Shown here one piece after another: positions 1 through 7,358 of a DNA stretch of 39,748 nt (position 1 is its first letter; every line of letters starts with the position of its first letter). The notes beneath the pieces were generated by a model, which was not told where the DNA came from, did no database searches, and was given only the letters and a program-made list of their open reading frames with translations. The position numbers and the translations under genes are program-made. The stretch is from an uncultured Burkholderiales bacterium (GTDB taxonomy: Bacteria; Pseudomonadota; Gammaproteobacteria; Burkholderiales; Burkholderiaceae_E), in contig CADEEH010000010.1 of the NCBI GenBank assembly GCA_902826305.1, forward strand, positions 18,737 through 58,484, written 5' to 3'.

Positions 1-716
1 AACGTGTTGGCCACCAGCACACGATCGTCGGCATCGGCGACGTCGAGCAGCGACGCGGCGCTGCGTGTCCCGTCGAAGACCAGCCGCTGATAGGCTTCGT
101 CGGACAGGATCCAGGTCCCGGTCCGTCGGCAGTGCGCGAGGATCACGTCGCGCTCGGCGGCGCTCATCGTCCAGCCGGTCGGGTTGTTCGGTGAATTGAT
201 GATCAGCACGCGGGTGACCGGATCGATCGCCGACAGCAGCTCGTCGAGGTCCAGTCGCCAGCGGCCGTCACGAAGCCGCAAGGCGACCCGCTGCACGTCG
301 GCCCCCAGGATGCGCGGGATCTCGGTCACGTTCGGCCACAGCGGCACGATGGCGACCACGTGGTCACCCGGGCCGATCAGCGCCTGGGCGCCGATCATCA
401 GGCCGCTGACCCCGGAACTGGTCACTGCGATCCGGTCGGCGCTCACCGGCGGGTGCAATCCCGACAGGTAGGCGGCGAGCCCGTTGCGCAGCGCAGCGAT
501 GCCGAGATTGTGGTGATAGAACGTGTCGCCGGTGTCCAGCGCGGCCTTGGCCGCGTCGCGGATGAAGGCCGGTGTGACCGCGTCCGGCTCGCCGAACCAG
601 AACGGCAGCACGTCGGTCGCACCGAGTGCGGCATTGGCCACCTCGCGGATCCGCGAGGCGGGCAGCGCCCGGATCGCCGCTCGCGCCAGCGGGTCGTGCA
701 CAGGGTCGGATCGCAT
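1..716 (-). CDS. PLP-dependent class I/II aminotransferase, 5' part (runs off the left edge)
   Basis: The minus strand is open from an ATG at 716-714 to the window edge, giving 238 residues beginning MRSDPVHDPLARAAIRALP. The fold-type I aminotransferase pattern is clear: WFGEPDAVTP near residue 42 (substrate and cofactor loop), a YHHNLG stretch, the SPNNPTG motif near residue 175 and the SDEAY motif near residue 207, whose Asp and Tyr contact PLP. The catalytic Lys would lie beyond the edge. Family members transfer amino groups from aspartate, aromatic amino acids or related donors; the substrate cannot be read from this part. The gene is divergent from the RND efflux operon. A GATAAT hexamer at 728-723 sits only six bases before the ATG, so the message may be nearly leaderless. 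Confidence 0.85.
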   Translation of the reverse strand, partial: MRSDPVHDPLARAAIRALPASRIREVANAALGATDVLPFWFGEPDAVTPAFIRDAAKAALDTGDTFYHHNLGIAALRNGLAAYLSGLHPPVSADRIAVTSSGVSGLMIGAQALIGPGDHVVAIVPLWPNVTEIPRILGADVQRVALRLRDGRWRLDLDELLSAIDPVTRVLIINSPNNPTGWTMSAAERDVILAHCRRTGTWILSDEAYQRLVFDGTRSAASLLDVADADDRVLVANT

Positions 717-722
717 GAACCG

Positions 723-728
723 ATTATC
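723..728 (-). promoter_or_regulatory. Candidate -10 element of the aminotransferase
   Basis: The minus strand reads GATAATCGG just upstream of the ATG at 716, matching the ANAATCG form seen before other genes here. No convincing -35 hexamer was found, so this is a weak call. Confidence 0.35.
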
Positions 729-770
729 GCGCACGTGCGACGGTTCACGTCCGCGGCCGCCCCCCTGTGC

Positions 771-776
771 TAGATT
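771..776 (+). promoter_or_regulatory. Candidate -10 element of the RND efflux operon
   Basis: TAGATT lies in the 127-base divergent gap between the aminotransferase and the efflux adaptor, 68 bases upstream of the adaptor ATG at 844. The -35 region is not recognisable. No TetR- or MarR-type regulator gene is adjacent. Confidence 0.3.
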
Positions 777-843
777 GCCCGCAGTCCCCGATGTGCGGAA
801 GGTCTCCACTCGTGTGTTCGAATCCCGTCCGGCGGCGGGCCCG

Positions 844-2121
844 ATGAAGCGGTTGTCCACGATCGTGATCGCGGTGGCCGCGCTCGGCGCAGCCGGCTGG
901 TGGGGTTATCACTCGCAGCGCGCCGCGCCGCGAGCGGCGCTCGAGATCACTCCGGGGGCCGCGGCCAAGGCGCCGCCCGCAGCCGGCCCGTCCGGCGCGG
1001 GACCGGCGGCGTCGGGCGGGGCGCCGCGCCAGGTCGTGGGCGTCGAGGTGATCCCGGTCGAGGTGATGGCGCTCACCGACGACGTCAGCGGCGTGGGCAC
1101 GGTCAGCGCCAACGAGTCGGTGGTCATCAAGCCGGAGATCGCCGGTCGCATCACCCGGATCGCGGTCGGCGACGGCGCCCAGGTCGCCAAGGGCGCGGTG
1201 CTGATCGAACTCGACCGCTCGGTGCTCGCCGCCCAGGCGGCGCAGGCCCGCGCCGAACTGGCGCTGTCCCGGACCAGCTACGATCGGACCGTCGACCTGG
1301 CCAAGCGCAACTTCGTCAGCGCGAGTGCACGCGACCAGGCGCAGGCGAACCTGCAGGTCCAGCAGGCCAAGCTGCAGCTGGCCGAGGCGCAACTGGACAA
1401 GGCGACGATCCGTGCACCGTTCGCCGGTGTGCTCGGCCTGCGCAAGGTCAGCACCGGCGACTACGTGCGCGAGGGCAACGAACTGATCGTGCTCGAGGAC
1501 ATCTCGACGATGAAGGTCGACCTGCGGCTGCCGGAACGTTATGCGGGCCGGGTGCAGAAGGGCCAGACGATGCAGCTCGCGGTCGAGTCGCTGCCCGGGC
1601 GCACGTTCGTCGCCACCGTCGACGCACTCGATGCACAGATCGACGCCGAAGGCCGCGCGCTGGTCGCGCGGGGCCGGCTCACCAATCCGGATCGGGTGCT
1701 GCGCAGCGGGATGTTCGTCAAGTCGCGGGTCGTGCTCAAGGAAAAGCCGAAGGCACTTGTCGTCCCCGAAGAGGCGATCCTGCCGATCGGGACCGAATCG
1801 TTCGTGTTCCGGGTCGAGGACGGCAAGGCGCGTCGGATCGCGGTCACCACCGGCATCCGACGTGACGGCAAGGTCGAGATCGTCAGCGGCCTGGAGCCCG
1901 GGGCAACCGTGGTCACCGCCGGCCAGTTGCGGCTGACCCGCGACGGCATGGAGGTCCGGGTGGTCGCCGGCAATGGCGGCGCGGCCGGTGGCGGGGCGAA
2001 TGCCGGTGGCACGAACGCCGGCAGCGGGCCATCGTCGCCCACGCCCGCGCCGACGCCCGCGGCCGGACCGTCGGCGCCGCCCGCGGGCGGCGCGGGCAGC
2101 GCACCGGCCAAGCGCGGCTGA
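844..2121 (+). CDS. RND efflux periplasmic adaptor (membrane fusion protein)
   Basis: This 425-residue protein is the periplasmic adaptor that links an RND pump to an outer-membrane channel. The ATG at 844 is preferred over upstream starts because it begins with a membrane anchor (MKRLSTIVIAVAALGAAGWW, residues 1-20). After an Ala/Pro/Gly linker come the biotinyl-lipoyl half motif (IKPEIAGRITRIAVGDGAQV, about 97-116), an alpha-hairpin rich in Ala, Gln and Leu (about 130-180), the second lipoyl half (ATIRAPFAGVLGLRKVSTGD, about 184-203), a beta-barrel and a membrane-proximal domain. It ends with a roughly 50-residue Gly/Ala/Pro/Ser tail that is unusual for the family. The pump gene starts 10 bases after the stop, so the two form an operon. 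No outer-membrane factor gene is present. The substrate cannot be predicted. Confidence 0.9.
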   Translation: MKRLSTIVIAVAALGAAGWWGYHSQRAAPRAALEITPGAAAKAPPAAGPSGAGPAASGGAPRQVVGVEVIPVEVMALTDDVSGVGTVSANESVVIKPEIAGRITRIAVGDGAQVAKGAVLIELDRSVLAAQAAQARAELALSRTSYDRTVDLAKRNFVSASARDQAQANLQVQQAKLQLAEAQLDKATIRAPFAGVLGLRKVSTGDYVREGNELIVLEDISTMKVDLRLPERYAGRVQKGQTMQLAVESLPGRTFVATVDALDAQIDAEGRALVARGRLTNPDRVLRSGMFVKSRVVLKEKPKALVVPEEAILPIGTESFVFRVEDGKARRIAVTTGIRRDGKVEIVSGLEPGATVVTAGQLRLTRDGMEVRVVAGNGGAAGGGANAGGTNAGSGPSSPTPAPTPAAGPSAPPAGGAGSAPAKRG

Positions 2122-2131
2122 GACCCGGTCG

Positions 2132-5100
2132 ATGCGACTGCCCGAGATCTGCATCCGCCGGCCGGTGTTCGCCACCGTGCTGTCGCTGGTGCTGACGCTG
2201 CTCGGTGTCGTCAGTTTCGATCGCTTGTCGATCCGCGAGTATCCGAACATCGACGAGCCGGTGGTCAACGTCGAGACCCGCTACCAGGGCGCGTCCGCGG
2301 AGATCATCGAATCGCAGATCACCAAGCCGCTCGAGGACTCGGTCGCCGGCATCGAGGGCATCGACGTGCTGACCTCGATCTCACGGCCCGAGCAGAGCCA
2401 GATCACCGTGCGCTTCCGCCTCGATCGCGACGCCGACGGCGCCGCGGCCGACGTGCGCGACCGCGTCGCGCGGGTGCGCAGCAAGCTGCCGCAGGGCATC
2501 GACGAGCCGGTGATCTCCAAGGTCGAGGCCGACGCCAATCCGGTCATCTGGCTCGCGTTCTCGAGTGACACGTTGTCGGCACTCGAGGTCTCCGACCTGG
2601 CCAACCGGCTGATCAAGCCGCGGCTGCAGACATTGCCCGGTGCGGCCGACGTCCGGGTCGTCGGCGAGCGCAAGTATTCGATGCGGGTCTGGCTGGATGC
2701 GGACCGCCTGGCCGGCTTCCGGCTGACGCCGGCCGACGTCGAGGATGCGCTGCGCCGGCAGAACGTCGAGATCCCGTCGGGCCGCATCGAAAGCCTGAAC
2801 CGCGAGTTCACCGTCGTCTCGCAGACCGACCTGCATCGGGTGCGCGAGTTCGAGGACGTGATCGTGCGCACGATCAACGGCTACCCGGTGCGCATCCGCG
2901 ACGTCGGGCGGGTCGCGGTCGGTGCGCTGCTCGAGCGCAGCTCGGTGCGCTTCAACAACCGCTCGGCGGTCTCGATGGGGGTCATCAAGCAGTCGACCGC
3001 CAACCCGCTGATCCTGGCGCAGGCGCTGCGCGCCGAGCTGCCGCAGCTTCGCGAGGACCTGCCGCCGACCGTCAGCGTCGACATCGGCTACGACTCGACG
3101 ATCTTCATCGAGCGCTCGATCGATTCGGTGTTCCGGACGATCCTCGAGGCGGTCGTGCTGGTCGCGCTGGTGATCTTCCTGTTCCTGCGCACGGTGCGCG
3201 CATCGATCATCCCGCTGGTCACGATCCCGGTATGCCTGGTCACGACGTTCGGGCTGATGTACATGATGGGGTTCACCATCAACACGCTGACGATGCTGTC
3301 GATGGTGCTGGCGATCGGCCTCGTCGTCGACGATTCGATCGTCGTGCTGGAGAACGTCTACCGGCACATCGAGGAGGGCATGGAGCCGATGGCGGCCGCG
3401 CTGCAGGGCTCGCGCGAGGTTGCGTTCGCCGTGGTCGCGATGACACTGACGCTGGCCGCGGTCTACGCGCCGGTCGCGTTCACCACGGGACGCACCGGAC
3501 GGCTGTTCGTCGAGTTCGCGCTGACGCTGGCCGGCGCGGTGCTGGTGTCCGGATTCGTCGCGCTGACGTTGTCGCCGATGATGTGCTCCCGCCTGCTGCG
3601 GCACGACCCGAACCCGGGCTGGTTCAACCGCAACATCGAGCGCGGCCTGCAGGCGATGACCCGCGGCTACACCCGGGCGGTCGGCTGGACACTCTCGGGG
3701 CGCTGGCTCGGCCTGGGCAACCGCTGGCTGGTGCTGGCGCTCGGCATCGGTGTCGGGTCGGCGAGTTACCTGTTGTGGACCGGATCGAAGCGCGAACTCG
3801 CGCCGATCGAGGACCGGGGCGTGATCGTCGCCATCATCAGCGCTCCCGAGGGTTCGTCGGTCGACTACACCGAACGCAACATGCGCGAGGTCGAACGGAT
3901 CGTCTCGCTGCCGGAGGTCGACCGCAAGTTCATCGTGTCGGGCACGCCGATCTCCACCCAGGGCATCGCCTTCATCCGCGTGTCCGACTGGGACGTGCGC
4001 ACCCGAAAGGTGCCCGAGATGATCCGCGAACTGCAGCCCAGGCTGCTGCAGATACCCGGCGTGCTCGCGTTCGCGGTCGCGCCGCCGTCGCTGGGCCAGT
4101 CGCCGCGCGAGCGGCCGATCAATTTCGTCGTGCTGACCTCCGAGACCCACGACCGGCTGCAGGAGACGATTTCGCCGATGATGGCCGAGTTGCAGCGCCA
4201 TCCGGCGCTGCAGGGTGTCGACAGCGACCTGCGCCTGAACAAGCCCGAGATCAAGGTTCGCATCGACAGGGACCGCGCCGCCGATGCCGGCGTGCAGGTC
4301 GAGGCGATCGGGCGCGCCCTCGAGACGCTGCTCGGCGGGCGCCAGGTGACACGTTTCAAGCGCGAGGGCGAGCAGTACGACGTCGTCGTGCAGATGGAGG
4401 CCGCCGGACGCTCGACACCCGACGCGATCGCGGCCATCTTCATGCGCGGCCGCGGCGACGCGATGGTGCCGCTGTCGAGCCTCGTGCAGATCAACGAGGC
4501 GGTGACCGCGCGCGAGCTCAATCACTTCGCGCAGCGCCGGGCAGCGACGATCACCGCCAACCTCGCGCCCGGCGTGTCGATGGGCGAGGCGCTCGAGATC
4601 CTCGAGGCGAGCGCACGCAAGCACCTGAAGACCGGCTACGCGGTCGACTACACCGGGCAGACGCGCGAGTTCCGACAGTCGGCTTCGGCGCTGATGGTCA
4701 CCTTCGGCCTGGCACTCGTGTTCATCTACCTGGTGCTCGCCGCGCAGTTCGAGAGTTTCACCGATCCGCTGATCATCATGCTGACGGTGCCGTTGTCGAT
4801 GACCGGCGCGTTGGCGCTGCTGCAATGGGGAGGCGGCACGATCAACGTCTACAGCCAGATCGGGCTGATCACGCTGGTCGGGCTGATCACCAAACACGGC
4901 ATCCTGATCGTCGAGTTCGCCAACCAGCTGCGCGAACAGGGCAGGGACCTGCGCACCGCGGCGATCGAATCGGCATCACTCAGGCTGCGTCCGGTGCTGA
5001 TGACCACCGGCGCGATGGTCCTCGGTTCGCTGCCGCTGGCGCTCGCGCACGGCGCCGGCGCCGAGAGCCGGCAGCAGATCGGCCTGGTCATCGTCGGTGG

Positions 5101-5251
5101 CATGACGCTGGGCACGTTGCTGACCCTGTTCGTCGTGCCGACCGTGTACACCCTGCTCGCACGCGGCCGGCGCGAGACCGCGCTCGAGGAGTCCTCGGCC
5201 GGGACGCACCGGACATCCGGGGCGACCGCGGCCGACGCATCCGCGCACTGA
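2132..5251 (+). CDS. RND efflux inner-membrane permease (HAE1/AcrB-like)
   Basis: The 1039-residue product has the usual length of a proton-driven HAE1 RND pump. It starts MRLPEICIRRPVFATVLSLV, the normal first membrane helix, and has two large periplasmic loops and two membrane bundles. The proton-relay Asp pair is present in TM4 (VVDDSIVVLENV, D400 and D401), as is the partner Lys in TM10 (GLITKHGIL, K921). The final periplasmic and membrane repeats are complete, so the gene appears intact. It works with the adaptor gene just upstream as the inner-membrane engine exporting small molecules from the periplasm or membrane. The ATG at 2132 follows the adaptor stop closely. A long antisense open frame across this gene is a codon-bias shadow. 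Confidence 0.93.
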   Translation: MRLPEICIRRPVFATVLSLVLTLLGVVSFDRLSIREYPNIDEPVVNVETRYQGASAEIIESQITKPLEDSVAGIEGIDVLTSISRPEQSQITVRFRLDRDADGAAADVRDRVARVRSKLPQGIDEPVISKVEADANPVIWLAFSSDTLSALEVSDLANRLIKPRLQTLPGAADVRVVGERKYSMRVWLDADRLAGFRLTPADVEDALRRQNVEIPSGRIESLNREFTVVSQTDLHRVREFEDVIVRTINGYPVRIRDVGRVAVGALLERSSVRFNNRSAVSMGVIKQSTANPLILAQALRAELPQLREDLPPTVSVDIGYDSTIFIERSIDSVFRTILEAVVLVALVIFLFLRTVRASIIPLVTIPVCLVTTFGLMYMMGFTINTLTMLSMVLAIGLVVDDSIVVLENVYRHIEEGMEPMAAALQGSREVAFAVVAMTLTLAAVYAPVAFTTGRTGRLFVEFALTLAGAVLVSGFVALTLSPMMCSRLLRHDPNPGWFNRNIERGLQAMTRGYTRAVGWTLSGRWLGLGNRWLVLALGIGVGSASYLLWTGSKRELAPIEDRGVIVAIISAPEGSSVDYTERNMREVERIVSLPEVDRKFIVSGTPISTQGIAFIRVSDWDVRTRKVPEMIRELQPRLLQIPGVLAFAVAPPSLGQSPRERPINFVVLTSETHDRLQETISPMMAELQRHPALQGVDSDLRLNKPEIKVRIDRDRAADAGVQVEAIGRALETLLGGRQVTRFKREGEQYDVVVQMEAAGRSTPDAIAAIFMRGRGDAMVPLSSLVQINEAVTARELNHFAQRRAATITANLAPGVSMGEALEILEASARKHLKTGYAVDYTGQTREFRQSASALMVTFGLALVFIYLVLAAQFESFTDPLIIMLTVPLSMTGALALLQWGGGTINVYSQIGLITLVGLITKHGILIVEFANQLREQGRDLRTAAIESASLRLRPVLMTTGAMVLGSLPLALAHGAGAESRQQIGLVIVGGMTLGTLLTLFVVPTVYTLLARGRRETALEESSAGTHRTSGATAADASAH

Positions 5252-5294
5252 CCGGTGCCGATCGGCGGCTCGATGCGGTAGCATGCGGGCACCG

Positions 5295-6026
5295 ATGAGC
5301 CGCCAGATCGTCCTCGACACCGAAACCACCGGCCTCACGGTGGCCGACGGCCACCGGATCATCGAGATCGGCTGCCTGGAGATCGTCAACCGGCGGCCGA
5401 CCGGACGCCATCTCCACGTCTATGTCAATCCCGGGCGCGAGATCGACGAAGGTGCCGTGGTGGTGCACGGGATCACACTCGACAAGCTGCAGGACAAGCC
5501 GAAGTTCGCCGACATCTGCGACGAACTGCTCGCGTTCGTCGCCGACGCCGAGGTGATCATCCACAACGCGCCGTTCGACGTCGCCTTCCTCGACCAGGAA
5601 CTGTCGCTGATCGGACGCGGCCGCTTCGCCGAGTGCTGCGCCTCGATCACCGATTCGCTCGCGCTCGCCCGCGAGATGCATCCGGGCAAGCGCAATTCGC
5701 TGGACATGTTGTGTGACCGTTACGGCGTGTCGAACGCCCACCGGCAGCTGCACGGTGCGCTGCTCGATGCCGAACTGCTGGCCGAGGTCTACCTCGCGAT
5801 GACCCGGGGCCAGGACACGCTGACGATCTCGCTGTCCGCGTCGGACACGGCCGACGACGGCAGCGACGGCGAGGCCTGGCCGCCGGCGGGACTGATCGTC
5901 GTCCGGGCCACCGAGGACGAGATCCGCGACCACGCGGCGATGCTGGCGGCGATCGGCCGCGAAGCCAGGAAGCCGCCGCTGTGGGCGACCCTGGCCGAGC
6001 GGGCCGAGGCGCCGACGGCCGGCTGA
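5295..6026 (+). CDS. dnaQ: DNA polymerase III epsilon subunit (3'-5' proofreading exonuclease)
   Basis: This 243-residue protein is the proofreading subunit of the replicative polymerase core, the same length as the E. coli enzyme. Exo I is LDTETTGL (D8, E10), Exo II is HNAPFDVAFLDQEL, and Exo III is the HGALLDAELLAEVYL stretch, so all metal-binding acidic residues and the general-base His are visible. The C-terminal tail, about 60 residues, would carry the alpha-subunit contact. I chose the ATG at 5295 (MSRQIVLDTE) over an in-frame ATG at 5283 because it fits family N-termini; a TAGCAT hexamer at 5279-5284 overlaps the earlier ATG. In many proteobacteria dnaQ lies beside rnhA, which is not seen here. 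Confidence 0.92.
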   Translation: MSRQIVLDTETTGLTVADGHRIIEIGCLEIVNRRPTGRHLHVYVNPGREIDEGAVVVHGITLDKLQDKPKFADICDELLAFVADAEVIIHNAPFDVAFLDQELSLIGRGRFAECCASITDSLALAREMHPGKRNSLDMLCDRYGVSNAHRQLHGALLDAELLAEVYLAMTRGQDTLTISLSASDTADDGSDGEAWPPAGLIVVRATEDEIRDHAAMLAAIGREARKPPLWATLAERAEAPTAG

Positions 6027-6069
6027 CCGAGGCCGATTCCCGCAATCGCCCGTGCCGTGGGCGAGTTGC

Positions 6070-6075
6070 TACAAT
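6070..6075 (+). promoter_or_regulatory. Candidate -10 element of the DUF2863 gene
   Basis: TACAATCGTCG begins here, 21 bases before the ATG at 6097, implying a leader of roughly 15 nucleotides. No clear -35 was found. Confidence 0.4.
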
Positions 6076-6096
6076 CGTCGTTTTGGCGGGACATCG

Positions 6097-7302
6097 ATGA
6101 AGGAAAACCGGCATCCTCGTGCGTTGCGTGATCGCAAGGGCCATCTGTCACCGGATGCGGATCGACTGGTCGCGGCGGCGCTCGGGTTGTCCAATTCGGG
6201 CAGCCGGATCGAGGATCGCTACTGGGAGGCCCAGCTGCAGGTGCGCATCGAACGCCTGCTCGAAGGCGGCCATCCGCAGTCGATCTACGACGCGCTCGAT
6301 CGCCTGAACCAGACCGATGCGGAAGCGTACGGCGCGCTGATCGAAGCGGTCGAGGAAAGCTCCGAGGCGGTCTCGATCGAGGTCGACGGTGCGCGCTGGG
6401 AGGCGCTGCTGGTGGCCGCGCCGCTGATCGTCTGGACGCGTTTCCGCATCCCCTCCGGTCCGGTGCCCGGGCCGGCAGCCTCGGCGCTGTCGGCGCACTG
6501 GCAGGCGCACGTGCTGGCCAAGAACACGCGCTTCGCGATGATCCCGTACCTGTACAGCATCGACCAGCTGCCACGTGACTTCGCCGAGCTGCGCCGGCTG
6601 ACGCGCAAGCTGGCCACCGCCGCGCTCGGCGCGCAGGCGCCGAAGGTCGACCTGAAGTCGCTGCCGGAGACGGCCGACATGCTGGCGGATTCACGTTTCC
6701 TGCTCGGGGTGGTTGCCGCGCCGGCCGGCGCGCCGCTGTTCCGCTGGCAGGAGACCGAGCCGCACGACCACGCCGGCCGTGTCCAGTGCCTGGAGTCGTG
6801 GATCTCGCAGGGGCGGCCCAATCTGGAGCCGCTGGTGGCCGGGTGCGGGTTCGAATGTCTGCTGCCCGATGCGTATCACATCAACCTGCGCGAGTCGGAT
6901 CGTCGCGTGCGGCCGTACGCGGTACGGGCCGGCGTGCACTTCCTGACCCATGCGCTGCGCACCGAGCCGGGTGCGCTGCGGGCATCGATCGGTGCCTTCG
7001 GTGAAGGTCGGGTCGACGAGTACCGGATCGGACTCGCGCTGGCCGACAGCGACGAGGTCGCCCACGGCGTGGTCTGGCCGATGCTGGGCGCCGAGAGCGA
7101 GACCGACGACCCGAGCCCGCTGGAGCGGATCAAGGAGACGCTGCGTGATGTCGGCGTCACCGACGTGCGGGTCTGGCCGGACCTGGCCGAGCCCGAATTC
7201 TGCGAGGACTGCGGCACGCCGCTGTATCCGAACGAGAAGGGCGAGATCGTGCACGCGGAACTGCCGGACGATTCCGAGTCCGAGATCGCCCACTTCCACT
7301 GA
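6097..7302 (+). CDS. DUF2863 family protein
   Basis: This 401-residue soluble protein resembles the DUF2863 family, known almost only from Burkholderiales and without an assigned function. The N-terminal block LSPDADRLVAAALGLSNSGS followed by RIEDRYWE is the family-typical opening. No membrane segment or signal peptide is visible. Near the C-terminus a pair of cysteines (FCEDCGTPLYP) resembles half of a zinc knuckle, followed by an acidic tail. The start is the ATG at 6097, placed just after a TACAAT box; an upstream in-frame extension would run through that box. It lies 70 bases after dnaQ and converges with the GGDEF-EAL gene. Family assignment is from recall of the conserved opening; the role is unknown. 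Confidence 0.75.
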   Translation: MKENRHPRALRDRKGHLSPDADRLVAAALGLSNSGSRIEDRYWEAQLQVRIERLLEGGHPQSIYDALDRLNQTDAEAYGALIEAVEESSEAVSIEVDGARWEALLVAAPLIVWTRFRIPSGPVPGPAASALSAHWQAHVLAKNTRFAMIPYLYSIDQLPRDFAELRRLTRKLATAALGAQAPKVDLKSLPETADMLADSRFLLGVVAAPAGAPLFRWQETEPHDHAGRVQCLESWISQGRPNLEPLVAGCGFECLLPDAYHINLRESDRRVRPYAVRAGVHFLTHALRTEPGALRASIGAFGEGRVDEYRIGLALADSDEVAHGVVWPMLGAESETDDPSPLERIKETLRDVGVTDVRVWPDLAEPEFCEDCGTPLYPNEKGEIVHAELPDDSESEIAHFH

Positions 7303-7306
7303 CGAC

Positions 7307-7358
7307 GATCCTGGCGCGCTGCGGCGCCGGGGGGCGCGGCGCCGGTCGCGCCGGGATC
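7307..7358. terminator. Long inverted repeat between convergent genes, probable bidirectional terminator
   Basis: Left arm GATCCTGGCGCG (7307-7318) pairs with CGCGCCGGGATC (7347-7358) with one G-U position. Two GCGGCGCC copies lie inside the loop and can pair with each other. It fills the 54-base gap between the DUF2863 stop and the stop of the minus-strand GGDEF-EAL gene, and touches the latter. There is no T tract, so intrinsic termination is not certain. Confidence 0.55.

Noticed and set aside
745..5389. Long antisense open frames opposite the RND operon, including one of more than 800 codons
   Set aside because: High GC at third positions leaves the opposite strand free of stops. The translations are Arg-, Asp- and His-rich with no motifs, while the sense frames are clear RND proteins.
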